Counted from the first letter of the stretch, positions 32,813 to 45,735 are shown. The stretch: DNA of 64,000 nucleotides from Nocardiopsis potens DSM 45234 (GCF_000341105.1 NZ_ANBB01000033.1:178034-242033); one strand, 5' to 3'. Translations and numbers: made by a program. Notes: generated from the letters alone by a model not told the origin.

Positions 32813-33208
32813 CGAGGTGCTCCTTATGCTCGGGCGCCCCCGCGCGGACGGGTGCGCGGGGGATTCGGAGGGAAGTCGGAAAATCCGGCGGCAGGTGCGG
32901 GAGGGCTGTGCCGGCGTCGGAGGCCCATGAGCCCCTCACGGTCCGACAGGGGGTGTGCGCGTCGAGTGAGGGTAGTGGATAGGGGAGGGCCCCGGTTCGT
33001 CCGGCGCCGCGGGACGGCAGCCCCGATGTCGCCGCAGGGCGAATCCGCGGAAAGGGAGCGGTATTCAGCGGGGCCAGTTTAACGACAAGATCAACGGCGA
33101 CTTCGGGCGAGTCCGGAAGATCGCTTTCCGGTAACGGGCCCCGCGCGGCCGAAGCCCGTTCGGAAAACGCGCCGGCGGCCCTCCCCGGGAAAACCGGCGA
33201 AATGTTCT
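32813..33208. other. Intergenic region upstream of the coiled-coil gene
   Basis: About 400 bp with no credible gene; open frames here lack ribosome-binding sites and similarity. It should contain the promoter of the minus-strand coiled-coil gene. TTGATC/TTGTCG and AT-richer stretches near 33080-33100 are weak promoter candidates. Confidence 0.35.
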
Positions 33209-34477
33209 TTATGTTCTTTGGGCGGCGCTGACCTCGGAACACAGTAGGCAGAACGGGCGATCGCCGATCCGGGTGAGTACCACGACCACCGATTCCGGGC
33301 CCGAGGGGCGCAGATCGCGGCGGAGCCGTTCGACGTCGACGGCCGAGCCGCGTTTCTTAATCGTTACCGTCCCGGCCCTCCGCGCGCGCACCGCGGCGCG
33401 CAGCCGCTTGAGCGAGAACGGCATCGCCTCGTGCACCTCGTAGGCGGAGCAGAACGGGGTGTCCACCAGCCGGTCGGAGGCGATGTAGGCGATCCGGGGG
33501 TCCAGCAGCACCCCGTCGAGCGGCTCGGCCGCCTCGGCGACCAGGTGCGACCGGACCACGGCGCCGTCCGGCTCGTAGAGGTAGCGCCGGACCCCGCCGA
33601 CCGGGGCGGTCCGCTCCTCGGCCCCGCCGTCCAGCACCGCCGGCGGCCCCGCGGAGCCGGAGCGGAGCAGCACGGCCCGGCGCGGCGGCCCGCCGGCCAG
33701 CGCCCCGAACCACAGCGCCGCCTCCTTCACCTCGCCGTCCACCGACACCCACTCGGCGCGGGCGCCGCCGATCCGCTCGTGCGGGATGCCCGGCGCGGCC
33801 TTCACGCAGGCGGCCGGGGCGGCCCGGGCCAGCTCCTCGACCACCCCCCAGGGCGGGGAGTAGGCGTCCGGGTCGAACACCCGGCCGCGCGCGCCGCGCC
33901 GGGCCGGGTCGCAGAAGACCGCGCCGTACCGGCCGGGCGGGACCGAGTCCGGTCCGGTGGTGCCGGTCTCCGCCCGGGCCCGGCCGGACAGCCCCAGCGC
34001 CCCGATGTTGGCCGCGGCGACCGCGGCGGTGAGCGGGTCGGCGTCCACCGCGTGCACCCGCAGGCCGGCCTCGGCCAGGGCCAGGGTGTCGGCGCCGATG
34101 CCGCAGCAGAGGTCGGCGACCTCGGTGCCGGCCGGCAGCGCGGCGGCGAACTCCGCGGCCCGGTACCGGGCCGCCTCGATGCGGGTCGCCTGCTCCAGCC
34201 CGTCCGGGGTGAAGAACATCCGGTCGGCGCGCCCGCCGAACTTGGCCCGGGCCCGGGCGCGCAGCCGGGCCTGGGAGAGCGCGGCGGCGGCCGCGTCGGC
34301 GGGCGGGGCCCCCAGCCCGCCGGGCTCGGCCGCGGCGATCTCCTCGGCGGCGGCGCGGGCCCGGGTCGCCGCGGCGAGCGGATCGCCCTCCGGCAGTGCG
34401 CAGACCCGCTCCAGCAGCCTTGCGCCGGCCGGTGTGAGCAGGCTCGAAAAGGCCGTGACCGGTTCGCTTTCCGGCAA
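33209..34477 (-). CDS. Class I SAM-dependent methyltransferase with THUMP-like C-terminal domain
   Basis: A 422-residue protein. The SAM-binding motif I is EVADLCCGIGADTLALAEAG (about residues 120-140), followed by VHAVDADPLTAAVAAAN and the motif IV-like VFCDPARRGARGRVFDP. The C-terminus (about 345-415), with IKKRGSAVDVERLRRDLR and PFCLLCS, corresponds to the THUMP-like domain of this actinobacterial family. RNA, probably tRNA or rRNA, is the likely substrate, inferred only from the THUMP-like domain. It is divergent from groES, sharing a 190-bp promoter region. Confidence 0.88.
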   Translation of the reverse strand: MPESEPVTAFSSLLTPAGARLLERVCALPEGDPLAAATRARAAAEEIAAAEPGGLGAPPADAAAAALSQARLRARARAKFGGRADRMFFTPDGLEQATRIEAARYRAAEFAAALPAGTEVADLCCGIGADTLALAEAGLRVHAVDADPLTAAVAAANIGALGLSGRARAETGTTGPDSVPPGRYGAVFCDPARRGARGRVFDPDAYSPPWGVVEELARAAPAACVKAAPGIPHERIGGARAEWVSVDGEVKEAALWFGALAGGPPRRAVLLRSGSAGPPAVLDGGAEERTAPVGGVRRYLYEPDGAVVRSHLVAEAAEPLDGVLLDPRIAYIASDRLVDTPFCSAYEVHEAMPFSLKRLRAAVRARRAGTVTIKKRGSAVDVERLRRDLRPSGPESVVVVLTRIGDRPFCLLCSEVSAAQRT

Positions 34478-34500
34478 GTCTTCCCCCTGTGACCTGTTGT

Positions 34501-34529
34501 TTGACGCACCCGGAGAGCCGGGCTAGTGT
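34501..34529 (+). promoter_or_regulatory. groES promoter
   Basis: TTGACG (34501-34506) and TAGTGT (34524-34529) with 17-nt spacing match the vegetative consensus. The predicted transcription start lies at the edge of the CIRCE element, so bound repressor would block it. Confidence 0.75.
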
Positions 34530-34535
34530 TCGGTA

Positions 34536-34562
34536 CTGGCACTCTCGAAGGTAGAGTGCTAA
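34536..34562. promoter_or_regulatory. CIRCE operator (HrcA-binding) upstream of groES
   Basis: CTGGCACTC, nine bases, GAGTGCTAA: the right half is a perfect CIRCE half-site and the left half has two changes at its outer end from TTAGCACTC. HrcA binds CIRCE and represses groESL at normal temperature. Confidence 0.9.
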
Positions 34563-34668
34563 CCGCGACGAGGCCGGTCTGGCACCCGCGACGGCAGGCC
34601 GCCGTGGTCGCCCCTTTTGACAAGAATGCCGTTCTGCATCATCGAACCTGAAGGGGGAGGTCACAACC

Positions 34669-34980
34669 GTGTCGACCGCCACCAAGACCGTCCTGAAGCC
34701 GCTTGAGGACCGCGTCGTCGTCAAGACGCTCGAGGCCGAGCAGACCACCGCCTCCGGCCTGGTCATCCCGGACACCGCCAAGGAGAAGCCGCAGGAGGGC
34801 GAGGTCCTGGCCGTGGGCCCGGGCCGCTGGGACGAGGACGGCGAGAAGCGCATCCCGCTGGATGTCAAGGTCGGCGACGTCGTTCTGTACAGCAAGTACG
34901 GCGGCACCGAGGTCAAGTACGACAACGAGGAGTACCTCGTGCTCTCCGCCCGCGACCTGCTCGCGGTCGTCGAGAAGTAG
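34669..34980 (+). CDS. groES: Co-chaperonin GroES
   Basis: A 103-residue heptameric lid for Gro[34 protein letters not shown] includes the mobile loop; the roof segment is [13 protein letters not shown] and the end is [20 protein letters not shown] start with GGGGGAGG upstream. Heat-inducible through the CIRCE element 107 bp upstream. A hairpin separates it from groEL. Confidence 0.98.
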   Translation: MSTATKTVLKPLEDRVVVKTLEAEQTTASGLVIPDTAKEKPQEGEVLAVGPGRWDEDGEKRIPLDVKVGDVVLYSKYGGTEVKYDNEEYLVLSARDLLAVVEK

Positions 34981-35011
34981 GACTCCCGTCCTGTCCGTCA
35001 CCCCGTGACAC

Positions 35012-35042
35012 CGCCCCGGCCGGCTCGATGCCGGCCGGGGCG
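35012..35042 (+). terminator. Hairpin between groES and groEL1
   Basis: CGCCCCGGCCGGC and GCCGGCCGGGGCG are perfect 13-bp arms with a 5-nt loop, followed by TTCCTCTTC. It lies 32 bp after groES and 61 bp before groEL, so it may end part of the groES transcript or stabilise a processed groES mRNA. Confidence 0.6.
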
Positions 35043-35084
35043 TTCCTCTTCACCGGCCGACCGCCGGTCACGTACTTGCACTGA

Positions 35085-36719
<1,635 letters not shown>

Positions 36720-36750
36720 TCCCGGCGGATTCCGCGCCGACGTGCATTAC

Positions 36751-36786
36751 CATGCGTGCCCCGGGTTCCGGCCCGGGGCACGCATG
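36751..36786 (+). terminator. Terminator after groEL1
   Basis: CATGCGTGCCCCGGG and CCCGGGGCACGCATG form perfect 15-bp arms with a 6-nt loop, followed by CTTTACC. Ends the groESL transcript. Confidence 0.85.
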
Positions 36787-36861
36787 CTTTACCCGGCATT
36801 TCCGTCGAATGTGATCATTCTGTAGCCGGGGTACGTGACGTACAGGTGCCGGGGGCGGGGC

Positions 36862-39200
<2,339 letters not shown>

Positions 39201-39208
39201 CCGCGGCG

Positions 39209-39238
39209 CGCCGCGCGGCCCGGGACGGCCGCGCGGCG
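39209..39238 (+). terminator. Hairpin between guaB and guaB3
   Basis: CGCCGCGCGGCC and GGCCGCGCGGCG are perfect 12-bp arms around 6 nt, 9 bp after the guaB stop. It could reduce read-through into guaB3. Confidence 0.55.
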
Positions 39239-39313
39239 CCGCCGGTACCGGCGGATACACTCGCCGCGGGCGGCGCCCGCCGCCCGCAATGCACGCAAGA
39301 GGGGATCGAAGCG

Positions 39314-40429
39314 TTGGCTCAGGTGGAGATCGGGCTGGGCAAGAACGGGCGCCGGGCCTACGAGCTCGACGAGATCGGGATCGTGCCGGCCCGGCGCACC
39401 CGCGACCCCGAGGAGGTGTCGCTCGCCTGGCAGATCGACGCCTACCGGTTCGAGACGCCGCTGGTCTCCAGCCCCATGGACAGCGTCGCCTCGCCGGAGA
39501 CGGTGGTCGCCATCGGCCGCCAGGGCGGGCTGGGCGTGCTCGACCTCGAAGGGCTGTGGACCCGCTACGAGGACCCGGAGCCGCTGCTCGCCGAGATCCG
39601 CGAGCTGGGCGACTCCGCGGCCACCGCGCGGCTGCAGGAGATCTACGCCGCGCCGATCAAGGAGGAGCTGATCGGCCGCCGGATCGAGGAGATCCGCGAG
39701 GCAGGCGTGGTCACCGCGGCCCGGCTGTCGCCGCAGCGCACCGCCCAGTACCACAAGGCGGTGCTCGACGCCGGGGTGGACATCTTCGTGATCCGCGGCA
39801 CCACCGTCTCCGCCGAGCACGTCTCCGGCCGGGCCGAGCCGCTCAACCTCAAGCAGTTCATCTACGACCTGGACGTCCCGGTCGTGGTCGGCGGCTGCGC
39901 CACCTACACCGCCGCCCTGCACCTGATGCGCACCGGCGCGGCCGGCGTGCTGGTCGGCTTCGGCGGCGGCTCGGGGCACACCACCCGCTCCGTGCTGGGC
40001 GTCGCGGTGCCGATGGCCAGCGCCATCGGCGACGTCGCCGCGGCCCGCCGGGACTACCTGGACGAGTCCGGCGGCCGGTACGTGCACGTCATCGCGGACG
40101 GCGGGATGACCGGCAGCGGCGACATCGCCAAGGCCCTGGCCTGCGGCGCCGACGCGGTCATGGTCGGCTCCCCGCTGGCCCGCGCCACCGAGGCGCCCGG
40201 CGGCGGCCACCACTGGGGCAGCGAGGCGCACCACGGCGAGCTGCCCCGCGGCGAGCGGGTGGAGGTCGGCACCATCGGCGACCTCAGCGCGATCCTGCAC
40301 GGCCCCGCCTCCTCCAGCGACGGCTCGATGAACCTGATGGGCGCGCTGCGCCGGACCATGGCCACCGCCGGCTACTCCGACCTCAAGGAGTTCCAGCGGG
40401 TGGAGGTCGTGGTCAACCCGCACCGCTGA
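39314..40429 (+). CDS. guaB3: GuaB3-family IMP dehydrogenase-like protein lacking CBS domains
   Basis: A 371-residue TIM-barrel protein of the IMPDH/GMP-reductase superfamily without CBS domains, encoded right after guaB as in mycobacteria (guaB2-guaB3) and Streptomyces. The substrate-phosphate segments (VIADGGMTGSGDIAKALACGADAVMVGS) are conserved. In the catalytic loop the expected Cys of GxxSICTT is replaced: the sequence reads GGGSGHTTR, with His in its place, so normal IMPDH catalysis is doubtful. TTG at 39314 gives the AQVEIGLGKNGRRAYELDEI start, with GAGGGG upstream. Role unknown. Confidence 0.88.
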   Translation: MAQVEIGLGKNGRRAYELDEIGIVPARRTRDPEEVSLAWQIDAYRFETPLVSSPMDSVASPETVVAIGRQGGLGVLDLEGLWTRYEDPEPLLAEIRELGDSAATARLQEIYAAPIKEELIGRRIEEIREAGVVTAARLSPQRTAQYHKAVLDAGVDIFVIRGTTVSAEHVSGRAEPLNLKQFIYDLDVPVVVGGCATYTAALHLMRTGAAGVLVGFGGGSGHTTRSVLGVAVPMASAIGDVAAARRDYLDESGGRYVHVIADGGMTGSGDIAKALACGADAVMVGSPLARATEAPGGGHHWGSEAHHGELPRGERVEVGTIGDLSAILHGPASSSDGSMNLMGALRRTMATAGYSDLKEFQRVEVVVNPHR

Positions 40430-40441
40430 CCCGCACCGCCC

Positions 40442-40476
40442 CGGAGGGCGCCCCGCACACCGCGGGGCGCCCTCCG
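40442..40476 (+). terminator. Terminator after guaB3
   Basis: CGGAGGGCGCCCCGC and GCGGGGCGCCCTCCG are perfect 15-bp arms with a 5-nt loop, 12 bp after the guaB3 stop, followed by CCGTTTCC. Confidence 0.85.
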
Positions 40477-40570
40477 CCGTTTCCAGGGGACCCCTGGCAG
40501 CGGCCGCCGGCCTTCCAGTAGGTTTGCCCCGCGTTTGCCGACGGATGGGCCGAGGAAAGGGTGCACAGGG

Positions 40571-41404
40571 GTGAAACCGGTGGTCGCGGCTGGGGTCGCG
40601 CTCGTGTCGGTGGTCGGCGCGGCGACGGGCCTGGGCGCCGCGGCGGTGCTGCTGGCCGGGCACGGGGCCGGCGGGGCGGGCGGCGAGCCCGCGGTCGTCC
40701 CGCCGGGCGCGGCCGACGTCCCGATCGACACCGCGCCCGGGGAGTCCGCCCCGGAGTCCTCCGCCGGGCCGGAGGGGTCCGCGGAGCCCGGGGAGTCCGC
40801 CGACGACCGGCCCGGACCGGCCCGGGAGGAGCCCACCGGCGACTGGCTGGCCCGGACCGCCGAGGCGGCCGCCCTCCCCGAGCGGGCCCTGCTCTCCTAC
40901 GCCGCCGCGCAGCTCGCGCTCACCGAGGAGCTCCCGGAGTGCGGCGTCTCCTGGCCCACCCTGGCCGGCATCGGCGCGGTGGAGTCCCGGCACGGCACCC
41001 TGGACGGCGGCGAGGTCGGCCCGGACGGCCGCACCACCGGCGACATCATCGGCATCCCGCTGGACGGGACCAACGGCACCGCGGCCATCGCCGACACCGA
41101 CGGCGGCGAGCACGACGGGGACGACCGGTGGGACCGCGCCGTCGGCCCGATGCAGTTCATCCCGTCCACCTGGGAGCAGTGGGGCGCCGACGGCAACGGC
41201 GACGGCGCCGCCGACCCGCACAGCCTGGACGACGCGGCCCTGGCCGCCGCCCGCTACCTGTGCGCCGACGGCCGCGACCTGACCGACCCCGCGGACTGGC
41301 GGGAGGCGGTGCTCTCCTACAACCGCTCCGACGCCTACGTCGCCGATGTGATGGACAACGCGCACGCCTACGCCGCCGGCAGCCGGACGACCGTCACACC
41401 CTGA
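40571..41404 (+). CDS. Exported lytic murein transglycosylase-like protein
   Basis: A 277-residue protein with an N-terminal membrane anchor or signal (MKPVVAAGVALVSVVGAATGLGAAAVLL), a Pro/Glu/Ser-rich linker and a soluble-lytic-transglycosylase domain. The catalytic Glu is in IGAVESRHG, and GPMQFIPSTWEQWGADGNGDGAADP is the family's second motif, with a DxNxDG loop that probably binds calcium. Such enzymes cleave peptidoglycan glycan strands to 1,6-anhydro ends. GTG at 40571 is chosen because it begins the hydrophobic segment directly. Confidence 0.85.
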   Translation: MKPVVAAGVALVSVVGAATGLGAAAVLLAGHGAGGAGGEPAVVPPGAADVPIDTAPGESAPESSAGPEGSAEPGESADDRPGPAREEPTGDWLARTAEAAALPERALLSYAAAQLALTEELPECGVSWPTLAGIGAVESRHGTLDGGEVGPDGRTTGDIIGIPLDGTNGTAAIADTDGGEHDGDDRWDRAVGPMQFIPSTWEQWGADGNGDGAADPHSLDDAALAAARYLCADGRDLTDPADWREAVLSYNRSDAYVADVMDNAHAYAAGSRTTVTP

Positions 41405-41496
41405 ACGCGCCGTGTCACTCCGGCTGTCCGGAATGAGAGCGTTAGCCTGGTGGTCCGGGCGTGGAAAGAACCGCCTGCCGGGAGAGAGGCGTGAGG

Positions 41497-43230
41497 ATGA
41501 CGGCAGCACGGATGGGACCTGAGGAGCGGGCCGGCGCGCTCGACCAGATGAAGGACGGTGAATTCGACGTCCTGGTCGTCGGGGGCGGGATCGTCGGGGC
41601 CGGCGTCGCGCTGGACGCGGTGTCGCGCGGGCTCTCGGTCGGCCTGATCGAGGCCCGGGACTTCGCCTCGGGCACCTCCAGCAGATCCAGCAAGCTGATC
41701 CACGGCGGTCTGCGCTACCTGGAGCAGCTCGACTTCGAACTGGTCCGCGAGGCGCTCACCGAGCGCGGGCTGCTGCTCCAGCGGATCGCCCCGCACCTGG
41801 TGCGGCCGGTGCCCTTCCTCTTCCCCTTCACCAAGCACTGGGAGCGCCCCTACATCGGCGCCGGGGTGGCCCTGTACGACACCCTGTCGGTCACCATGGG
41901 CACCTCGCGCGGGCTGCCCAACCACCGGCACCTGACCCGGACCGGCGCGCTGCGGGTCTTCCCCGCGCTGCGCCGGGACGCCTTCGTCGGGGCCGTGCAG
42001 TACTGGGACGCCCAGGTCGACGACGCCCGCTACGTGCTGACCGTGCTGCGCACCGCCGCCTCCTACGGCGCGAAGATCGCCTCCCGGGTGCGGGCGGACG
42101 GCTTCCTGCGCGAGGGCGAGCACGTCACCGGGGTGCGCGCGGTCGACCTGGAGTCCGGCGAGGAGCTGGAGATCCGGGCCAAGCAGGTGGTCAACGCCGC
42201 CGGGGTGTGGACCGACGACATCCAGGAGATGGTCGGCGGCCGCGGCCAGATCCACGTCCGCGCCTCCAAGGGCATCCACCTGGTCGTCCCGCGCGACCGG
42301 ATCCAGGCCTCCTCGGGCATGATCCTGCGCACCGAGAAGAGCGTGCTGTTCGTCATCCCGTGGGGCCGGCACTGGATCATCGGCACCACCGACACCTCCT
42401 GGGACCTGGACAAGGCGCACCCCGCCGCCAGCCGCAGCGACATCGACTACATCCTCGACCACGTCAACCGGGTGCTGCGGGTCCCGCTCACCCGGGACGA
42501 CGTCGAGGGCGTCTACGCCGGCCTGCGCCCGCTGCTGTCCGGCGAGTCCGACGAGACCTCCAAGCTCTCCCGCGAGCACACCGTGGCGCACCCGGTCCCC
42601 GGCCTGGTGCTGATCGCCGGCGGCAAGTACACCACCTACCGCGTCATGGCCAAGGACGCGGTGGACGCGGTGGTGCACGGGCTGGACGGCCGGGTCCCGC
42701 CGTCGGTCACCGACCGGCTCCCGCTGGTCGGCGCGGACGGCTACGCCGCGCTGTGGAACCAGCGGCGCGGCATCGCCCGCAAGGCCGACCTGCACCCCTC
42801 CCGGGTGGCGCACCTGCTGCGCCGGTACGGCTCGCTGATCACCGAGGTGCTCGCGCTGATGGAGGAGGACCCCGGCCTCAAGGAGCCGCTCGCCGGCGCC
42901 GACGACTACCTGCGCGCCGAGGTGGTCTACGCGGCCCGCTACGAGGGCGCCCGGCACCTGGACGACGTGCTGACCCGCCGCACCCGGGTGTTCATGGAGA
43001 CCTGGGACCGCGGCATCGCCGCCGCCGAGGAGGCCGCCCGCCTGATGGCCGGCCCGCTCGGCTGGGACGACGCGCAGGTGCAGCGGGAGGTCGAGTACTA
43101 CCGCAAGCGGATGGAGGCCGAGCGGGCCGCCCAGGAGCAGGACACCGACCAGGAGGCCGACGCCGTCCAGCACGGCGCCCCGGAGATCGTCCCCGAGGAC
43201 GGCGGCGCCCGGGTGGCCGCCTCCTCCTGA
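41497..43230 (+). CDS. glpD: Aerobic glycerol-3-phosphate dehydrogenase
   Basis: A ~577-residue FAD-dependent enzyme that oxidises sn-glycerol-3-phosphate to dihydroxyacetone phosphate and passes electrons to the quinone pool. The FAD Rossmann motif is VLVVGGGIVGAGVALDA (about residues 26-42), followed by SGTSSRSSKLIHGGLRYLE and IIGTTDTSWD. The C-terminal domain (DAO_C) starts near residue 400, and there is an acidic tail. ATG at 41497 is preferred; GTG 41491 and 41461 are alternatives. No glpF/glpK neighbour is present. A 64-bp palindrome begins 31 bp after the stop. Confidence 0.95.
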   Translation: MTAARMGPEERAGALDQMKDGEFDVLVVGGGIVGAGVALDAVSRGLSVGLIEARDFASGTSSRSSKLIHGGLRYLEQLDFELVREALTERGLLLQRIAPHLVRPVPFLFPFTKHWERPYIGAGVALYDTLSVTMGTSRGLPNHRHLTRTGALRVFPALRRDAFVGAVQYWDAQVDDARYVLTVLRTAASYGAKIASRVRADGFLREGEHVTGVRAVDLESGEELEIRAKQVVNAAGVWTDDIQEMVGGRGQIHVRASKGIHLVVPRDRIQASSGMILRTEKSVLFVIPWGRHWIIGTTDTSWDLDKAHPAASRSDIDYILDHVNRVLRVPLTRDDVEGVYAGLRPLLSGESDETSKLSREHTVAHPVPGLVLIAGGKYTTYRVMAKDAVDAVVHGLDGRVPPSVTDRLPLVGADGYAALWNQRRGIARKADLHPSRVAHLLRRYGSLITEVLALMEEDPGLKEPLAGADDYLRAEVVYAARYEGARHLDDVLTRRTRVFMETWDRGIAAAEEAARLMAGPLGWDDAQVQREVEYYRKRMEAERAAQEQDTDQEADAVQHGAPEIVPEDGGARVAASS

Positions 43231-43260
43231 CGCCCCGCGCCCGGGCGGTCCGCGCCCGGG

Positions 43261-43324
43261 CGATGATCCGGGCGCCGCGGCCCCGTCGGAGCGCTCCGAC
43301 GGGGCCGCGGCGCCGGGGCCGCCG
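43261..43324. repeat. 64-bp palindromic element, copy 4
   Basis: Twenty-seven of 32 arm positions pair; the inner 22 bp of each arm (GCGCCGCGGCCCCGTCGGAGC side) are perfect. The left end is CGATGATC, as in other copies. It follows glpD and precedes the GT2-like gene; the remainder of the 280-bp gap shows no gene. Confidence 0.75.
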
Positions 43325-43512
43325 GGAAGGGGGCCGCCCGCCCGGCCCGGCGGGCCGGAGCCGGCCGGTACGTCCGGGACCAACGCGGAACAGGTGCGGT
43401 TTTTGTCGGCATTTTGCCGTGTGTCGAGGTAAGACCCGCATGCCCCCGTCCTAGCCTGGTCCCGACGTTCAGCGGCGCGGTCCTGCCGCGCACCGGGGTC
43501 GGGGGTCGATCG

Positions 43513-45735
43513 GTGGTCGTAGTCAGCGCAGTGGTGTCCGCGGGCGAAGGCGAACGGGACCGGCGGCTCAAGGAGTGCCTGGCCTCGATCGAGGCGCAGA
43601 CCCTGGGCGGGGTGGAGGCCGTCGTGGCGGACTCCTCGGCCGGGGTCGGCGCCGCGCGGAACGAGGGCGCCCGCCGCGCCGTCGGCGAGTTCCTGGTCTT
43701 CCTGGACGCCGGGGAGCGGGTGCCGCCCTACGCCTTCGGCGCGATGGCCGAAGGGCTGCGCGCCTCCGGATCGGACTTCGCCACCGCCGCCCCGCCCGGC
43801 TCCACCGCCGGCCCGGTGCGCGGCACCCACGTCACCGAGCGCCCGGCGCTGCTGGCCGACCGCTCCGCCGCCGGCCGGATGTGGCGCCGCTCCTTCTGGG
43901 AGACGGCCGGCCTCTCCTTCCCCGAGGGGGTCGCCCACGGCGACATGCGGGTGGTGGTGCCCGCGCACTTCCTCGCCTCCGCGGTCGACGTGCTGGACGA
44001 GCCGCTGCTGCTCGGCCCCGACCCCGCCGCGGCCGGCTCCGCCGCCCCCGAAGAGCTGTTCGCCCTGGTCCGGGCGACCGCGTCGGCGGTCGCCGAGATC
44101 GCCGGCGCGGAGGCGCGCGCCGCCTGGGACGCCGAGGCGCTCTCCGCCGACCTGGCCGACGCGCTGCGCCGCACCGAGGAGGCCGACGAGGCCTCCCGGC
44201 GCGCCTTCACCGAGATCGCCAACTCCTACATCGACACCGTCGACCCCCGGGTCTTCCAGCGGCTCCCGGTGATCGACCGGCTCAAGTGGTACCTGGTCCG
44301 CCGGCACATGCACGACGAGCTGCTCCGGGTGCTCGCCTTCGAGCGGGAGGCCGGGCCGGAGGGGCTGCACGCCGACGCGCTGGCGGTGCGGCACGGCACC
44401 CGCTGGTACGTCGACTACCCGTTCCTGGACGACCCGCTGGCCGAGGTCCCGCAGGCGATCTACCGGCTCACCGGCGAGATCGACGTGCAGCAGCGGGCGG
44501 AGTCGGCGCGCTGGGAGGACGGGCGGCTGGTGGTCTCCGGCCGGCTGCACATGGGCTTCCTTCCGCCGGACAGCCGGTTCCGCCAGTACCTGAGGGCGCG
44601 CGCGGTCAACCCCGGCACCGGCGCCAAGGCGCGGGTGCGGATCCGGCCGCGCAAGGCCAACGCCTTCGAGCTGCCCCGCGGCGCGGTGACCACCCGCCGC
44701 GACTGGGGCGGCTACGAGCTCAGCATCGACCCCCGCGATCTGCGGGCCAACGACGTGTGGCGGCCGGGGGAGTGGACCGTGGAGCTGTGGGCGGTCAACC
44801 GGAGCACCACCCGCCGGGCCACCCTGGCCTGGCCGGACCCGGGGGCCGCGTCCCGGCCCGGGCCGCACGAGGCCGAGCCGGGGGTGTGGATCCGCCCGGA
44901 GTGGCGCGGCGAGGACGGGCTGCGCCTGGTGGTGGACACGCCCCGGGTGCGGATCACCGGCAGCGGGTTCACCGGCGAGGGCGCCGGGACCGTGCTGGAG
45001 CTGACCGGGACCGCCGCCCCGGACGTGCCGGGGAGCGCCGTGCTCCGCCTCACCCGCCGCCCCGGCGACGTGTTCCACGAGGTCGAGATGGAGCGGGACC
45101 TGGCCCCGGGCCTGTTCACCGCGCGGGTCCCGGCCGAGCTGCTGCTGGACGGGTTCGCCGCCCGCCGCGCCGCACCGGGCGGCCCGGCCGCCTCCGAGCT
45201 GTGGGACGTGCACGTGGCGGACGGCGCCCGGGTGGAGTACCGGGTGGCGGTGGAGGGCGAGGGCGTCGGCGGGCGGGCCAGGGTCGCCGAGGACCGCACC
45301 GTCGGCCTGGAGCCGGACGGGCCCGGCTGGGCGCTGCTCCGCGCCGGGGTGGAGCGCCCGCTCATCTCCGGGGCCGAGTGGAAGGAGGGCGAGCTCCGCG
45401 TCTCCGGGCCGTTCGCCGCCCCGGAGAGGGCCGCCGAGCTGGTGCTCACCGACACCGCCACCGGCGAGCGCGGCACCGTCCCGGTGGCCGTCGACGGCGA
45501 CGGGTTCTCCGCGGTGCTGCCCACCGCGCCGGACGAGGCGCCCGCCGACGGGCGGTACGCGCTCTCGATGGTCCTGGCCGTGGACGGGGCCTCGGAGGAG
45601 CGCCCGGTCGACGTCGACCCGGCGCTGCTGGAGTCGCTGCCGTTCGCCGGCACCACCTCCGGGCGCCCGTTCGCGCTGGACGCCGGCGGCCCGGCCGAAC
45701 CGCTGTTCACCGCCGGCCCGGAGGCGCTGCCCTGA
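43513..45735 (+). CDS. GT2-like glycosyltransferase-fold protein with long C-terminal region
   Basis: A 740-residue protein. Residues ~1-190 resemble a GT-A (GT2) domain: VVVVSAVVSAGEGERDRRLKECLASIEAQTLGG, VVADSSAGVGAARNEGAR and FLVFLDAGERVPP. The usual metal-binding DxD-D of GT2 enzymes reads DAGE here, so activity is uncertain. The remaining ~550 residues contain an all-helical stretch and then two or three beta-rich segments with repeated WEDGRLVVSGRL / WKEGELRVSGPF motifs, an arrangement seen in actinobacterial teichoic-acid-type glycosyltransferases. No other wall-polymer genes are next to it. GTG at 43513 is the best start although no strong ribosome-binding site is seen. Confidence 0.7.
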   Translation: MVVVSAVVSAGEGERDRRLKECLASIEAQTLGGVEAVVADSSAGVGAARNEGARRAVGEFLVFLDAGERVPPYAFGAMAEGLRASGSDFATAAPPGSTAGPVRGTHVTERPALLADRSAAGRMWRRSFWETAGLSFPEGVAHGDMRVVVPAHFLASAVDVLDEPLLLGPDPAAAGSAAPEELFALVRATASAVAEIAGAEARAAWDAEALSADLADALRRTEEADEASRRAFTEIANSYIDTVDPRVFQRLPVIDRLKWYLVRRHMHDELLRVLAFEREAGPEGLHADALAVRHGTRWYVDYPFLDDPLAEVPQAIYRLTGEIDVQQRAESARWEDGRLVVSGRLHMGFLPPDSRFRQYLRARAVNPGTGAKARVRIRPRKANAFELPRGAVTTRRDWGGYELSIDPRDLRANDVWRPGEWTVELWAVNRSTTRRATLAWPDPGAASRPGPHEAEPGVWIRPEWRGEDGLRLVVDTPRVRITGSGFTGEGAGTVLELTGTAAPDVPGSAVLRLTRRPGDVFHEVEMERDLAPGLFTARVPAELLLDGFAARRAAPGGPAASELWDVHVADGARVEYRVAVEGEGVGGRARVAEDRTVGLEPDGPGWALLRAGVERPLISGAEWKEGELRVSGPFAAPERAAELVLTDTATGERGTVPVAVDGDGFSAVLPTAPDEAPADGRYALSMVLAVDGASEERPVDVDPALLESLPFAGTTSGRPFALDAGGPAEPLFTAGPEALP

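Noticed and set aside
32796..33242. Minus-strand 148-codon frame upstream of the coiled-coil gene
   Set aside because: No family similarity, overlaps the end of the methyltransferase gene and the start of the coiled-coil gene, and lacks a ribosome-binding site.
41368..45213. Long minus-strand open frame opposite glpD and the GT2-like gene
   Set aside because: It is antisense to clearly conserved glpD; no domain, no ribosome-binding site.
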